From the NCBI GenBank assembly GCA_030830965.1, contig JAURLX010000011.1, positions 1-64,000 on the forward strand: a stretch of 64,000 nucleotides of DNA, given 5' to 3'. Under the pieces are notes generated by a model, which ran no database searches, was not told the origin of the DNA, and saw only the letters and a list, made by a program, of their open reading frames with translations. The translations under genes were made by a program, and so were the position numbers. Source of the DNA: Verrucomicrobiota bacterium. Lineage in GTDB: Bacteria > Verrucomicrobiota > Verrucomicrobiia > Opitutales > UBA953. Positions 45,526 to 55,555 of the stretch are shown piece by piece; the stretch's first letter is position 1; each line of letters begins with the position of its first letter.

Positions 45526-46557
45526 ATGATCACCCTGCCCCGCACCCTCCGCGCCCTCGCCGCCCTGCTCGTGGCCGCCGGCGCCCAAGCCCACACCGCC
45601 GGCGAAGAGATGTCCAAGGCGGCCAACGCGTTCCTCGGCTCGCTCAAGGCTGAGCAGAAGGCCAAGGCGACCTTCAAGTTCGACGACGCCGAGCGCACCA
45701 ACTGGATCTTCGTGCCGTCGGCCCGCAAAGGACTCCCGCTGAAGGAGATGAATCCCGGTCAGCGTCACTTCGCCCAGGCCATCCTTTCCGTCGCCCTCAG
45801 CGGCCGCGGCCACATGAAGGCCGAATCGGTCATGGCGCTCGAGCACGTGCTGTTCGAACTCGAGGGCGGTTCCGGCCCCAAGCGCGACGCCGAGAACTAC
45901 TTCGTGTCCATCTTTGGCGACCCCGCCCCCAAGGGCACCTGGGGCTTCCGCTGGGAAGGCCATCACCTCTCCCTCAACTTCACCCTCGTGAAAGGCGAAC
46001 TCGTGAGCTCCACGCCGTCGTTCTTCGCCAGCAACCCCGGCAAGATCAAGGAAGGCCAGCCCGGACCCGCCGGCTTCGAGCTGTTGGAGTTTGAGGACGA
46101 CCTCGGACGCCAGCTGGCCAAGTCGCTCAGCGACGACCAGCGTAAGAAGGGCTTCCTGAACAAGGACCCGTTCAAGGACATCGTCACGGGCAACAAGCAG
46201 AAGGCCGACGGGCTCATCAAGCACGCCGGCATCCCGGCCTCCGAACTCACGGCCGACCAGCGCCAGACCCTGGCGAAGATCATCTACGAGTATGTCAGCC
46301 GAACCCGCCCGGACTTCGCGGTCCGCGAACTGCAGGCCATCGACGCGGTGAAGGACCAGATTCTCTTCGCCTGGAACGGCGGCCTCGAGGTCGGCGAGCC
46401 CCATTACTACAGCATCCAGGGACCGGGCTTCCTGTTCGAACTCGCCAACTTCCAGGGCGGCGCGAACCACGTCCACGCCTCCTGGCGCGACCTAAAGAAG
46501 GACTTCGCCTACGACCCGCTCCGCGAGCACGCCAAGGAGCACGCGGCGGGCAAGTGA
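45526..46557 (+). CDS. Secreted DUF3500 protein
   Basis: 343 residues from ATG 45526, which opens a Sec signal peptide ending near HA (residue 25). The rest matches the DUF3500 layout. R-T-N-W-x-F-V-P appears near 62-70 and GLPLKEMNPGQR near 72-83. A GFRWEGHHLSLN segment lies near 146-157, a late GxEVGxPHYYxIQG segment near 290, and the terminal N-H-V-H-A-S-W-R-D. The conserved His and Trp clusters suggest a ligand- or metal-binding site, but no activity is established to my knowledge. The long upstream extension of the open frame overlaps the ABC-F gene and is rejected. Confidence 0.9.
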   Translation: MITLPRTLRALAALLVAAGAQAHTAGEEMSKAANAFLGSLKAEQKAKATFKFDDAERTNWIFVPSARKGLPLKEMNPGQRHFAQAILSVALSGRGHMKAESVMALEHVLFELEGGSGPKRDAENYFVSIFGDPAPKGTWGFRWEGHHLSLNFTLVKGELVSSTPSFFASNPGKIKEGQPGPAGFELLEFEDDLGRQLAKSLSDDQRKKGFLNKDPFKDIVTGNKQKADGLIKHAGIPASELTADQRQTLAKIIYEYVSRTRPDFAVRELQAIDAVKDQILFAWNGGLEVGEPHYYSIQGPGFLFELANFQGGANHVHASWRDLKKDFAYDPLREHAKEHAAGK

Positions 46558-46568
46558 GCCGACGAAAA

Positions 46569-46588
46569 GACCCCGGGCGACCGGGGTC
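46569..46588. terminator. Hairpin terminator after the DUF3500 gene
   Basis: GACCCCGG-GCGA-CCGGGGTC is a perfect eight-base-pair stem with a GNRA loop, 11 bases after the stop. Only a weak pyrimidine run (CTTCGTTTCC) follows. It also faces the end of the convergent TIM-barrel gene. Confidence 0.65.
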
Positions 46589-46659
46589 CTTCGTTTCCAG
46601 GACGACGTCGGACACCCTCGTCCGGCCACAGCGGTAAGGCCGGCCGAGTTCGCCCGGTC

Positions 46660-47511
46660 CTACCTCAGGATCGTCCGCCACCCCTCCATCGTCTGCCTCA
46701 GCAGTTCCGCGGGCTCGGCCCTGATGCCGTAGCCCTGGAAGCCGAAGGGACCGCGATAGCCTGCCGCGCGCACGCCTGAAACGAAGGCCTTCACATCATA
46801 GGAACCTCGCCCAAGAGGCTGGATGAGGCGGTCCCAGCCCATCTTGGCGGTATCGCCGGCGTCGGCGCCATTGATGGTGACGAACGCCATCCTCGGCAGG
46901 GCCCGTCGGATCAAGGGCATCGGATCGGCCTGACCGCCGTCGACCTTGAGCCAATGGCAGAGGTTGAAGGTGACGGTGAGACGGGGATCGTTGATGCGCT
47001 CAACGGTGCGCAGGCAGGTCTCAAACCGGTCGCCCCAGAAGCCGGCGTGGGGGTAGAGCGAGATCCGGACCATCCGAGGTCCGGCGTATTCGAGCAGACG
47101 GCGTAACGTGGCGTCCACGACGGCCTCGCGCGCCTGCTCCACGGGACGCGAAGCGGAGGCCTCGCCGAGTTCGACCTTCTGGATCGCAAGCCAGAGCACG
47201 GCGTCGAGGCCGGCGAGGTCGTCGACGGCGCGGGCGAGGTCGGCGGGGAGACCGGCCTCCCGGTCGTCCAGACGGGCCACATGATAGGCGTTGAAGAGCC
47301 TGAGCCCGCGGGAGCGAAGCGCTTCCGCATGGGCGCGGGCGGTGGAAGGCCGCCCGCCTAGGCCCGCGTAGCCGAGCTCGGCCAGCAGCGCGGTGTTCTC
47401 GGCGGGCGCCAAGCGGGCCGCGGTATCCATCGCGAAGAACGCGGGCGTGTCAGGCGAGGAGGAAGCGCAGCTGCAGAGGCCGAAGGTCAGCAAAAGCAGG
47501 AGGAGTCTCAT
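46660..47511 (-). CDS. TIM-barrel sugar phosphate isomerase/epimerase-like lipoprotein
   Basis: 283 residues. The N-terminus MRLLLLLLTFGLCSC has a lipobox-like LCSC, so the protein is probably lipid-anchored. The body has the alternating pattern of a xylose isomerase-like TIM barrel: L-A-E-L-G-Y-A-G-L near 43-51, F-N-A-Y-H near 73-77, a V-T-F-N-L-C-H-W strand near 188-195 and FVTINGADAGD near 222-232. The metal-ligand pattern of the family is only partly visible. Secreted members are frequent in Verrucomicrobiota and Planctomycetota, with unknown substrates. Its ATG overlaps the stop of the upstream small membrane-protein gene (ATGA), so the two are coupled. Confidence 0.8.
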   Translation of the reverse strand: MRLLLLLLTFGLCSCASSSPDTPAFFAMDTAARLAPAENTALLAELGYAGLGGRPSTARAHAEALRSRGLRLFNAYHVARLDDREAGLPADLARAVDDLAGLDAVLWLAIQKVELGEASASRPVEQAREAVVDATLRRLLEYAGPRMVRISLYPHAGFWGDRFETCLRTVERINDPRLTVTFNLCHWLKVDGGQADPMPLIRRALPRMAFVTINGADAGDTAKMGWDRLIQPLGRGSYDVKAFVSGVRAAGYRGPFGFQGYGIRAEPAELLRQTMEGWRTILR

Positions 47512-47858
47512 GGTCGGATCGCGACCCCCCGGTCGCGCAGCCGACCGATGAAGGATTCGGCGTCAGGGGGCGTGATGATGAAGCTGCGGAAGACGCCGGT
47601 GCGACGGCGCAGACGCACCACGCGGGACGGACGGAGCGAGGTGGTGTAATGCTCGTTCCAGAAGTCCCAGCGACGGTCGGCCCATTCCACGTCGGACAGC
47701 GCCACGCGCCGGACGGTGCGGCCGAACATCAGCACCCGAACGTGGGTGTCATCGACCGCGTAGGACATCCCGGCCATGATCGCCCAGACGAGCAGGCCCG
47801 CGGCCGCGATCGCGACGAAAAGGGGCGCCAGATGGACGAGGAGCTCCACCGGACGCAT
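47508..47858 (-). CDS. Small membrane protein with PH-like domain
   Basis: 116 residues from ATG 47858; the longer frame to 48029 overlaps the divergent menD start and adds an unlikely tail. It has one N-terminal transmembrane segment (about 8-30). A soluble part follows with YAVDDTHVRVLMFGRTVRRVALSDVE, the beta-strand pattern of bacterial PH-like domains, and ends with a RSFIITPPDAESFIGRLR segment. The function is unknown. It overlaps the TIM-barrel gene by four bases. Confidence 0.75.
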   Translation of the reverse strand: MRPVELLVHLAPLFVAIAAAGLLVWAIMAGMSYAVDDTHVRVLMFGRTVRRVALSDVEWADRRWDFWNEHYTTSLRPSRVVRLRRRTGVFRSFIITPPDAESFIGRLRDRGVAIRP

Positions 47859-47942
47859 CAAAGGCGGGCATTTGGGGGGTGGCAACACCGCTAAGACCAA
47901 CCTCGCCTTGCCCCGGAGGGGTGCGAGGGCTTGGATGAGGGG

Positions 47943-49670
47943 ATGGCGAAAGCCTTCCGGCCGGCCAACACCAACGCCCTCTGGGCGGCCGTCGGCGTGC
48001 GCACCCTCCGACGACGGGGGCTCGCCCACGTGGTCATCTCACCCGGCTCGCGCTCGACCCCGATGGCCGCGGCCTTCGCGGAAGAGGCGGGCATCCAGGT
48101 GACCGTAGCCCTGGACGAACGCTCGGCGGGCTTCATCGCCCTGGGCATCGCCAAGGCGACCCGCCGACCCGCCGCCCTGCTCTGCACCTCCGGCACCGCG
48201 GTGGCGAACTACCTGCCGGCGGTGATCGAGGCGCGCCTGTCGGCCACGCCGCTGCTGGTGCTCTCGGCGGACCGTCCGCCCGAGCTGCGCGCATGCCACT
48301 CTGGTCAGACCATCGCCCAGAACGGCATCTTCGGCGCCTATCCCGTCTGGGCCGCCGAGTCCGCCGTGCCCTCCGCCGACCTCGGGCTGCTGCGGCATTG
48401 GCGGCAGATGCTGACGGACGCATGGCAGCGCTCATTGGGACCCCTGGCCGGCCCCGTGCACCTCAACCTGCCCTTCCGGGACCCCTTGCCTCCCTCTGAG
48501 CCTGAAAAAGGCTTCCGCCTGCCCAAGGGCTTCAGCCTCGAGAAGTTCACCGCGCCGGCGGACGGACTCCTGACCCACTGGATCCAGGCCGGTGCGCCTC
48601 TCCCGGCCGAGCTCTTCGCGGTCTTCGCGAGTTCTGGAGGCGACCGTGGCGTCATCGTCGTCGGCCCCCATGCCATGAAAGACCGCAAGGAGGAGACGCA
48701 GGCCGTGCTCGAGCTGTCCCAGCGTACCGGCTGGCCCATCCTGGCGGACGGAGCCGGCACCCTGCGCGGCGACCTCGCCGACACGGGCAGGGTCGTCTCC
48801 GCTTACGACCTCATCCTGCGCGACAAACGCCTGGCCCGAGTCCTGCGGCCCAAGGCCGCCGTGATTATCGGACCGTTGCCGACCAGCAAGGTCCTGAGGG
48901 CCTGGCTGAAGGAGGCCGACGTGACGGCCTGGCAGGTAGGCAGGCCCGGCGAGAACGTCGACCCGACGCACTCGCGCTGGAGCCGGCTTGATGCGCACCT
49001 CGTCGCCTCAGGCGAAAAACCCGCGGCTCGCGCCTCAGCTTACGCCACGGCGTGGCAGTCCGCGCAGAAGGCCGCCGCAAAGAGCCTTTCGCGCATCGTG
49101 AACGTCGACTGGCCCTTCGAAGGCCGGGCCGTCGCCATGCTGGAAGAGGCCCTCGGTCCGGACGACCGCCTGTTCGTGGCCAGCAGCATGCCGATTCGCG
49201 ACCTCGAGTGGTTCTACCATCCCGCCGGGCCCGGCCCGGAAATCCTCTGCAATCGCGGCGCCAACGGCATCGACGGCACCGTGTCGACCGCCCTGGGCGC
49301 CTCGCTGGACGGCCGGCGCACCGTGCTGCTCTGCGGCGACCTCGCCTTCCTGCACGACTCCAACGCGCTGCTCTCGGCCTACGGGCACCGCGGCAACCTC
49401 ACCGTGGTCGTGATCAACAACCAGGGAGGCGGTATCTTCAACCACCTCCCGGTGGCGAAGCACGCCCGCTTCGAGCAGCTCTGGGGCACCCCGCAGGCGA
49501 CCGACCTCGGGCGCCTGTGCGCCGCGCACCGCGTGCGTCACGACCTGGCCGAGGGCTGGGCTTCCTTCCGGCGGCTCCTCGAAGTCCGCGGCAGGGGCGT
49601 GCGCGTGATCGAACTGCGCACCGACCGCGAGGCCGACGCCGCCTGGCGCCTCAGAGGCTACAGAAGCTGA
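47943..49670 (+). CDS. menD: 2-succinyl-5-enolpyruvyl-6-hydroxy-3-cyclohexene-1-carboxylate synthase
   Basis: 575 residues from ATG 47943. A TTG four codons upstream (47931) has the better Shine-Dalgarno-like GGAGGGG (47915-47921) and could be the true start. This is a thiamine-diphosphate enzyme: SPGSRSTP near 33-40, the conserved Glu59 (DERSAGF), and the ThDP/Mg site GDLAFLHDSNAL from 465, followed by INNQGGGIFNHLP. The GDL variant is normal for MenD. It condenses isochorismate and 2-oxoglutarate in menaquinone synthesis. Other men genes are not adjacent; ubiE/menG is 8.6 kb downstream. It is divergent from the PH-like gene and convergent with lepB. Confidence 0.95.
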   Translation: MAKAFRPANTNALWAAVGVRTLRRRGLAHVVISPGSRSTPMAAAFAEEAGIQVTVALDERSAGFIALGIAKATRRPAALLCTSGTAVANYLPAVIEARLSATPLLVLSADRPPELRACHSGQTIAQNGIFGAYPVWAAESAVPSADLGLLRHWRQMLTDAWQRSLGPLAGPVHLNLPFRDPLPPSEPEKGFRLPKGFSLEKFTAPADGLLTHWIQAGAPLPAELFAVFASSGGDRGVIVVGPHAMKDRKEETQAVLELSQRTGWPILADGAGTLRGDLADTGRVVSAYDLILRDKRLARVLRPKAAVIIGPLPTSKVLRAWLKEADVTAWQVGRPGENVDPTHSRWSRLDAHLVASGEKPAARASAYATAWQSAQKAAAKSLSRIVNVDWPFEGRAVAMLEEALGPDDRLFVASSMPIRDLEWFYHPAGPGPEILCNRGANGIDGTVSTALGASLDGRRTVLLCGDLAFLHDSNALLSAYGHRGNLTVVVINNQGGGIFNHLPVAKHARFEQLWGTPQATDLGRLCAAHRVRHDLAEGWASFRRLLEVRGRGVRVIELRTDREADAAWRLRGYRS

Positions 49671-49672
49671 GC

Positions 49673-49695
49673 CCTCCGGACCCGCGGGACGGAGG
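49673..49695. terminator. Hairpin between convergent menD and lepB
   Basis: CCTCCG and CGGAGG form a six-base-pair stem around an 11-base loop in the 36-base convergent gap. There is no T-run, so it is a candidate only. Confidence 0.4.
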
Positions 49696-49706
49696 AGACG
49701 GTTCCG

Positions 49707-51062
49707 TCACTTCGCCAGACCCCAGCGGGGGCTGATCGGGTGAAGGATGATGAGCGGCGGCCCGACGACGTCGCGCGCGGGCACCTCGCCCCAGCCGCGC
49801 GAATCGAAGCTGTTGGAGGAATTGTCGCCGAGGGCGAAATAGGCGCCGCGGGAGACCGTGTGCTCGCGGTCGAGCGGGATGGCATACTGGTAGCCGCCAC
49901 AGGAAGGAAGGAACCCGAAATAGCCCTGCTTCGTCTCGCGGCGGTTGTTGAGCGCGACCGGCTCGGGCGTCGTGGCGACCACACCGTTGACGTGCAACCG
50001 CCCCTTGGCGTCGACCTTGATGCGGTCGCCCGGAGCGCCGGCGATGCGCTTCACATAATAGCTCTGCGAGGGCCGGCCCAACCCGTCGGCGAGTCCCGGG
50101 ATGCCGCCGGTCTGGAATACGAAAGTGTCGCCGCGGACCGGGTTGCGGAAATGGTAGGAGATCCGGTCTACGAAGAGGAAGTCGCCCGTGAGGATGTCGA
50201 AATTGAGGATCGGGTCGCCCTTGCGCACCCTCACGCCCGTGCGCAGCGCCGGGCCGTGGGGCCCGCTGACGACGAGCCCCTCCCGGGACGCGCGCTCGAA
50301 CACCGCCTGCCAGCGGTCCTGGTCCTGACGCCGGGGCGTGAGCGCGGCCTCCCGCGGGAAGTAGGTGCGGAGGAGCACCGCCTCGAAGCCGAAATCGCCG
50401 GGCACCACCACCTGATGCAGACGGTCGCCCACCAGGAGCTGGTAGGTGTCGTCGCGGCCGCCGAAGAGCCCCGTACCGAGCAGCCCGGAGTTCGGGTGGC
50501 TGCCCTTGGATCCGATCGCGTACTCCACGCCCGCCGGGGTGCGGTAGCTCGTGAGGGGGATGAACACCTCCCCGTCCGACTCGGCGGGGATCACGACCGT
50601 GGAAGTCCACTGCAGGAAGTTGAAGAGCCGCGTCGCCGGATCGGGCACGGGCTCGCCGGGCAGGCGCACCTCCGACGTCATGCCGTGGTAGGTCGGCCAC
50701 ATCGAGTTGGTGGGGATCTTGAACGGCTGGAAGACGAAGCTGCGGATGCCGCCCGCCACGATCGCGGCCATCACCACCATGTCCACGAGGTCCGTGCCGG
50801 CGGAAACCGGGTAGATCCTGCCGCCCACGCCGACCATCGTCCGGTGGAGCTCCATGATGGCCGACTCCGTCGCCTGGAAGTCGGGGTGCGGCCGGCGCGC
50901 GATCTCCTCCCGGAGCCGCGCCGCGTCTCCGTCAAGCCGGCGAAGCTGCGCTTCCGTGAGCACGTCGCCGCGGTAGAGCACGATGCGTCGGACCATCTTG
51001 AGCAGGGCCTTGGCGGTCTTGCGCTGCCGGCGGCGACGGCCGTAGTCCTCGAGGAAGCCCAT
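49707..51062 (-). CDS. lepB: Signal peptidase I with long extension and insertion
   Basis: 451 residues, much longer than the usual 200-325. Residues 1-90 are basic and coiled, before a single hydrophobic segment (about 91-108). The catalytic Ser120 lies in IPTNSMWPT, the general-base Lys338 in YYVKRIAGAPGD, and the last conserved box is LGDNSSNSFDSRGWG (411-425). The Ser-Lys distance is about 218 residues against roughly 55 in E. coli LepB, so a large module sits in between. It removes signal peptides from exported proteins at the outer face of the inner membrane. It is the last gene of fabD-lepA-lepB. Confidence 0.93.
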   Translation of the reverse strand: MGFLEDYGRRRRQRKTAKALLKMVRRIVLYRGDVLTEAQLRRLDGDAARLREEIARRPHPDFQATESAIMELHRTMVGVGGRIYPVSAGTDLVDMVVMAAIVAGGIRSFVFQPFKIPTNSMWPTYHGMTSEVRLPGEPVPDPATRLFNFLQWTSTVVIPAESDGEVFIPLTSYRTPAGVEYAIGSKGSHPNSGLLGTGLFGGRDDTYQLLVGDRLHQVVVPGDFGFEAVLLRTYFPREAALTPRRQDQDRWQAVFERASREGLVVSGPHGPALRTGVRVRKGDPILNFDILTGDFLFVDRISYHFRNPVRGDTFVFQTGGIPGLADGLGRPSQSYYVKRIAGAPGDRIKVDAKGRLHVNGVVATTPEPVALNNRRETKQGYFGFLPSCGGYQYAIPLDREHTVSRGAYFALGDNSSNSFDSRGWGEVPARDVVGPPLIILHPISPRWGLAK

Positions 51063-51114
51063 GGAAGGCGGAGCGTAGCCGTGCCGGCGGGGAGGAAAAG
51101 CCTTAAGGGGCGCC

Positions 51115-52914
51115 TCAGCCCTCGTTCTTGAGGATCTTGATGAAGGCCTCCTGCGGGATGTCGACCTTGCCGATCTGCTTCATGCGCTTCTTGCCCTCCT
51201 TCTGCTTGTCCAGCAGCTTGCGCTTGCGCGTGATGTCCCCGCCATAGCACTTGGCCGTCACGTCCTTGCCCATCGAGCCCAGGGTCTCGCGGGCGATGAC
51301 CTTCGAGCCGATGGCCGCCTGGATCGCGATCTTGAACAGCTGCCGTGGCAGCAGCTCCTTGAGCTTCTCGCAGAGCGCCCGGCCGCGGCCCTCGGCCTTG
51401 GTCGCGTGCACGATGGTCGAGAAGGCGTCGACCGGCTCCTCGTTGACCCGGATGTCCATCTTCACGAGGTCGGACGTGACATAGTCGCCGAACTCGTAGT
51501 CCATCGATCCGTAGCCACGGGTGATGGACTTGAGGCGGTCGTTGAAGTCGACCAGGATCTCGTTGAGCGGGAGCTGGCAGACGAGCACCACGCGCTCGGC
51601 GTCGATGGTCTCCGTCCGCTCCAGCACCCCGCGCTTCTCCTGGATGAGCGCGAGCATGTCCCCGATGGAGGTGCCGGGGATGTGGATGTGCGCGCGGATG
51701 GTGGGCTCCTCGATGTAGTCGATGGCCGAGGGGTCGGGCATCATCACCGGGTTGTCGAGGACGTGCACCTGCCCGTCCGAGGTGTGGATGCGGTAGACGA
51801 CCGACGGGTAGGTCGAGATGATGTCGAGGTCGTACTCGCGGCGGAGGCGCTCCTGGATAATCTCCATGTGGAGCAGGCCCAAGAAGCCGCAACGGAAGCC
51901 GAAGCCCAGCGCGGTGGAGCTCTCGGCCGTGTAGGAGAGCGCGGAGTCGTTGATGGCGAGTTTGCCCAACGAGGTCTTGAGCTTCTCGTAGTCCGCGGTG
52001 TCGAGGGGGTAGATGCCGCTGAAGACCATGGGCCGGACCTCCTTGAAGCCCGGCACGGGGTCCTTGGCCCGGTCGGCGGCGAGGGTGATGGTGTCCCCGA
52101 CCTTCACGTCGGCCACCTCGCGGATGTTGATGACGATGTAGCCCACGCTGCCGGGGCCGAGCTCCTCGCAGGGGGACATGCGCGGGGAGAACGTGCCGAC
52201 CTCCTTGATGACCGAACGCACGCCGTTGTACATCAGCTCGATGGCCTGGCCCGGCCGGAAGGACCCGGAGAAGACGCGGACATAGCTGATGACGCCCTTG
52301 TAGGAGTCGAAGAGTGAGTCGAAGACCAGCGCGCGGGCCTGCGGGTGGTCGGCCCAGCGGGGGCGGGGCACGCGGCGCACGATGGCCTGGAGGATGTCGT
52401 CGATACCGATGCCGGACTTGCCGGAGGCAAGCACCGCGTCATGCGCGGGAATGGTGAGGATGTCCTCCACCTGGCGCCGCGCCTCCTCGGGCCGGGCGCT
52501 GGGCAGGTCGACCTTGTTGATGACCGGGACGATCTCGAGGCCCTGGTTCATGGCGAGCGTGGCGTTGGCGACCGTCTGAGCCTCGACGCCCTGCGAGGCG
52601 TCGATGAGCAGCACCGCGCCCTCGCAGGCGGCGAGCGAGCGGGAGACCTCGTAGGCGAAGTCGACGTGCCCCGGGGTGTCGATCAGGTTGAGCACGTAGG
52701 CCTGCCCGTCCGGGGCGACGTACCGCATCGTCACCGGGTGGCACTTGATGGTGATGCCCTTCTCGCGCTCCAGGTCCATCGCGTCGAGCAGCTGCTCCTT
52801 CATCTGCCGCTTCTCGATGGTCTTGGTATGCTCCAGGAGCCGGTCGGAAAGCGTCGTCTTCCCATGGTCGACATGGGCGATGATGCAGAAGTTGCGGATG
52901 TGGTCCAGGGACAC
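51115..52914 (-). CDS. lepA: Elongation factor 4 (LepA), GTPase
   Basis: 599 residues, the family's standard length, from a GTG start at 52914. G1 is AHVDHGKT (13-20), G3 is DTPGHVDF and G4 is NKVDLP. The LepA-specific C-terminal part is present, with [23 protein letters not shown] near the end. It acts on ribosomes during translocation or initiation. It lies between fabD (20-base gap) and lepB (52-base gap), and lepA-lepB pairing is common in bacteria. Confidence 0.98.
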   Translation of the reverse strand: MSLDHIRNFCIIAHVDHGKTTLSDRLLEHTKTIEKRQMKEQLLDAMDLEREKGITIKCHPVTMRYVAPDGQAYVLNLIDTPGHVDFAYEVSRSLAACEGAVLLIDASQGVEAQTVANATLAMNQGLEIVPVINKVDLPSARPEEARRQVEDILTIPAHDAVLASGKSGIGIDDILQAIVRRVPRPRWADHPQARALVFDSLFDSYKGVISYVRVFSGSFRPGQAIELMYNGVRSVIKEVGTFSPRMSPCEELGPGSVGYIVINIREVADVKVGDTITLAADRAKDPVPGFKEVRPMVFSGIYPLDTADYEKLKTSLGKLAINDSALSYTAESSTALGFGFRCGFLGLLHMEIIQERLRREYDLDIISTYPSVVYRIHTSDGQVHVLDNPVMMPDPSAIDYIEEPTIRAHIHIPGTSIGDMLALIQEKRGVLERTETIDAERVVLVCQLPLNEILVDFNDRLKSITRGYGSMDYEFGDYVTSDLVKMDIRVNEEPVDAFSTIVHATKAEGRGRALCEKLKELLPRQLFKIAIQAAIGSKVIARETLGSMGKDVTAKCYGGDITRKRKLLDKQKEGKKRMKQIGKVDIPQEAFIKILKNEG

Positions 52915-52933
52915 GGCGGGCGGTCTGCTCGGT

Positions 52934-53842
52934 TCAGGCGGGGACCTCGGACAGCTCGGAGATCGAGGTGACCGCGGCCTCGGGGGCCGTGCGCTTCATC
53001 ATGCCGGCGAGGACGCCGCCGGGCCCGCATTCGAGGAAGCGCGCGACGCCGGAGGCGGCCGCGGCCCGGCAGTCGTCCTCCCAGAGAACCGAGGAGACCA
53101 CCTGGCGGACCAGCGCGGAACGCAGGTCCGCGGGCTCCGCCAGCGTGCCGCCGCTGACGTTGGAGTAGACGGCGACCTGCGGGCGCCGGAACTCGACGCC
53201 GGCGAGAAAGGCCTCGAAGGCCGCACGGGCGGGCTCCATCAGGCGGCTATGGTAAGCGCCCGCCACCACGAGGGGCTTCACCAGCTTGAAGGGCCCGAAC
53301 TCCTTGGCCCGGGCGACGGCCTGGGCCACCCGGCTGGCATCGCCGGAGATCACGACCTGCCCGGGGCAGTTGAAGTTTGCGGCATCGATGTCGAAGGCGG
53401 CGCAGAGCTTGGCGATGTCCTCCCGGGAGCCGCCGATGACGGCGGCCATGCCGCCCTGGGTGCGGTCGCAGGCCTCCTGCATCAGCCGACCGCGCTCGGC
53501 GACGACCTTGAGGCCAGTCTCGAAGTCCCAGACACCCGCGACCGCGTAGGCGGTCAGTTCGCCGAGGGAGAGCCCCAGGCAGGCCCGAAGGTCGCCCAGA
53601 TGGCCGCGCTCCCGCAGGATGGAGGCGATGGCGTAGCCCTGGACGTAGAGGGCGGGCTGGCAGACCCGGGTCTCCGTCAGGAGCTCCGCGGGGCCCTCGA
53701 AGCAGGCCTGGCGCAGGTCGAACGGCAAGATGCCCGCCGCCCGGTCATAGAGCGACCTGGCGATCGGCGAGCCCTCGTAGAGGGACTTGCCCATGCCGAC
53801 GGCCTGGGCGCCTTGGCCGGAGAACAGGAGGGCGGTCGACAT
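52934..53842 (-). CDS. fabD: Malonyl-CoA:ACP transacylase
   Basis: 302 residues from ATG 53842; the longer frame to 53929 adds a Pro-rich tail and is rejected. It begins with [14 protein letters not shown]. The nucleophile is Ser92, in GLSLGE instead of the canonical GHSLGE. Arg117 (ERGRLM) and His198 (GAYHS) complete the site. It transfers malonyl from CoA to ACP in fatty-acid synthesis. It is the first gene of fabD-lepA-lepB and diverges from purH across 123 bases. Confidence 0.95.
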   Translation of the reverse strand: MSTALLFSGQGAQAVGMGKSLYEGSPIARSLYDRAAGILPFDLRQACFEGPAELLTETRVCQPALYVQGYAIASILRERGHLGDLRACLGLSLGELTAYAVAGVWDFETGLKVVAERGRLMQEACDRTQGGMAAVIGGSREDIAKLCAAFDIDAANFNCPGQVVISGDASRVAQAVARAKEFGPFKLVKPLVVAGAYHSRLMEPARAAFEAFLAGVEFRRPQVAVYSNVSGGTLAEPADLRSALVRQVVSSVLWEDDCRAAAASGVARFLECGPGGVLAGMMKRTAPEAAVTSISELSEVPA

Positions 53843-53965
53843 CACCCATTGGAAGGAGGGAAAAAGGGGCGGGGGGTCAAGGAAGGGTTCGGGCACGTGC
53901 GGACCGGCCCTGTCTCTATCTTGACCCATCAGGGCTTACCCTGCCCAATCTCCTCATCTTTGACC
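53843..53965. promoter_or_regulatory. Divergent promoter region between fabD and purH
   Basis: 123 bases holding both 5' ends. A GGAAGGAGGG purine run lies at 53851-53860. No clear purine-repressor-like palindrome or core promoter could be fixed by eye. Confidence 0.3.
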
Positions 53966-55507
53966 ATGCCACTCGCACTTCTCTCCGTCAGCGACAAGTC
54001 CGGCCTCCTCCCGTTCGCCCAGGCGCTCGTCAAGGAGCACGGCTACCGGCTGCTCTCCACCGGCGGCACCGCCAAGGCCCTCCGTGAAGCCGGCCTGCCG
54101 GTGACCGACGTCGGGGAGCACACGGGCTTCCCCGAGATTATGGAGGGCCGCGTGAAGACCCTCCATCCCAAGGTCCACGGCGGCCTCCTTTGCCGGCGCG
54201 ACTCGGCTGAGCATCTCGAGCAGGCGGCACGGCACGGCATCGAACTCATCGACCTGGTGGTCGTGAACCTCTACCCCTTCGAGGCCACCGTCGCCAAGCC
54301 GGGCTGCTCCTTCGAGGACGCCATCGAGAACATCGACATCGGCGGCCCCTCCATGCTGCGCAGCGCGGCCAAGAACCACGCCGCCGTGTCGGTCGTGACC
54401 GACCCGGCCGACTACCCGCGCGTGCTCGCGGCGATGAAGGACCCCGGCGCGCTCGGCGAGCTGCGTCGCGATCTCGCCCTCAAGGTCTTTCAGCGCACCT
54501 CCGCCTATGACGCCGCCATCGCCAACTACCTGGAGTCCCAGGCACAGCCGGGCGAAGGCAACGTCATGGGCCTGCCCTCGCGCTACACCGCCACCCTGCC
54601 CCTCGCGCAGCGCCTGCGCTACGGCGAGAACCCGCACCAGCAGGCCGCGCTCTACGGCTCGTTCCACGAGGCCTTCGACCAGCTCCAGGGGAAGGAGCTC
54701 AGCTACAACAACATCCTGGACATCTCCGCCGCCGCCTACCTGATCGGCGAGTTCGAACGGCCGACGGTCTGCATCCTGAAGCACACCAACCCCTGCGGCG
54801 CCGCCTCGGGGGATACGCTGCTGGAGGCCTGGCACAAGGCCTTCGAGACGGACCGGCAGGCGCCCTTTGGCGGCATCATCGTGGCCAACCGGACGGTCGA
54901 CAAGGGCCTGGCCGAGGCGATCGCCGAGATCTTCTCCGAGGTCATCATCGCGCCGGAGTTCGACGCGGACGCGCTGGCGATCTTCGGCAGGAAGAAGAAC
55001 CTGCGCCTCATGCGCGCCAAGGTTGGCCTGCGCGCCGACACGTTGCGCGAGGTGCGCGCGATCATCGGCGGCGTGCTCGTCCAGGACCGCGACCAGAGGC
55101 CGGTCAACCCCCGCGACTTCAAGGTGGTCACGAAGCGCCAGCCCACGCCCGACGAGATGGCCTCGATGCTCTTCGGCTGGCGCGTGGTGCGGCACGTGAA
55201 GTCCAACGCCATCGTCTACGCCGGCAAGGAGCGCACGCTGGGCGTGGGCGCCGGACAGATGTCGCGCGTGGACTCCTCCCGCATCGCGGTCTGGAAGGCC
55301 GGCGAGGCCCGGCTGCCCCTGGCCGGCTCGGCCGTCTGCTCCGACGCCTTCTTCCCCTTCCCGGACGGCCTTCTCGCCGCCGCCGACGCCGGCGCGACTT
55401 GCGCCATCCAGCCGGGAGGATCGGTCAAGGATGCCGAGGTGATCGCCGCCGCCGACGCGCGCGGGATGGCCATGGTCTTCACGGGAATGCGGCACTTCCG
55501 GCACTGA
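53966..55507 (+). CDS. purH: Bifunctional AICAR formyltransferase/IMP cyclohydrolase
   Basis: 513 residues from ATG 53966; the frame is open far upstream through fabD on the other strand, which is not coding here. The IMP cyclohydrolase half begins [11 protein letters not shown] and has [10 protein letters not shown] (64-73). The AICAR transformylase half has K272-H273 in KHTNPCGA and a late [16 protein letters not shown] segment. It performs the last two steps of purine synthesis. It is convergent with parB. Confidence 0.97.
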   Translation: MPLALLSVSDKSGLLPFAQALVKEHGYRLLSTGGTAKALREAGLPVTDVGEHTGFPEIMEGRVKTLHPKVHGGLLCRRDSAEHLEQAARHGIELIDLVVVNLYPFEATVAKPGCSFEDAIENIDIGGPSMLRSAAKNHAAVSVVTDPADYPRVLAAMKDPGALGELRRDLALKVFQRTSAYDAAIANYLESQAQPGEGNVMGLPSRYTATLPLAQRLRYGENPHQQAALYGSFHEAFDQLQGKELSYNNILDISAAAYLIGEFERPTVCILKHTNPCGAASGDTLLEAWHKAFETDRQAPFGGIIVANRTVDKGLAEAIAEIFSEVIIAPEFDADALAIFGRKKNLRLMRAKVGLRADTLREVRAIIGGVLVQDRDQRPVNPRDFKVVTKRQPTPDEMASMLFGWRVVRHVKSNAIVYAGKERTLGVGAGQMSRVDSSRIAVWKAGEARLPLAGSAVCSDAFFPFPDGLLAAADAGATCAIQPGGSVKDAEVIAAADARGMAMVFTGMRHFRH

Positions 55508-55516
55508 GCCGGCCTA

Positions 55517-55529
55517 GGCGGAGACCGCC
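55517..55529. terminator. Short hairpin between convergent purH and parB
   Basis: GGCGG-AGA-CCGCC forms a five-base-pair stem 10 bases after the purH stop. A second GC-rich stretch follows. There is no T-run. Confidence 0.35.
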
Positions 55530-55555
55530 CCGCGCTCGAGTCCCCGCTCCGCGGA

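Noticed and set aside
52745-53965. Upstream extension of the purH frame
   Set aside because: It is antisense to lepA and fabD, and PurH's conserved N-terminus starts at 53966.
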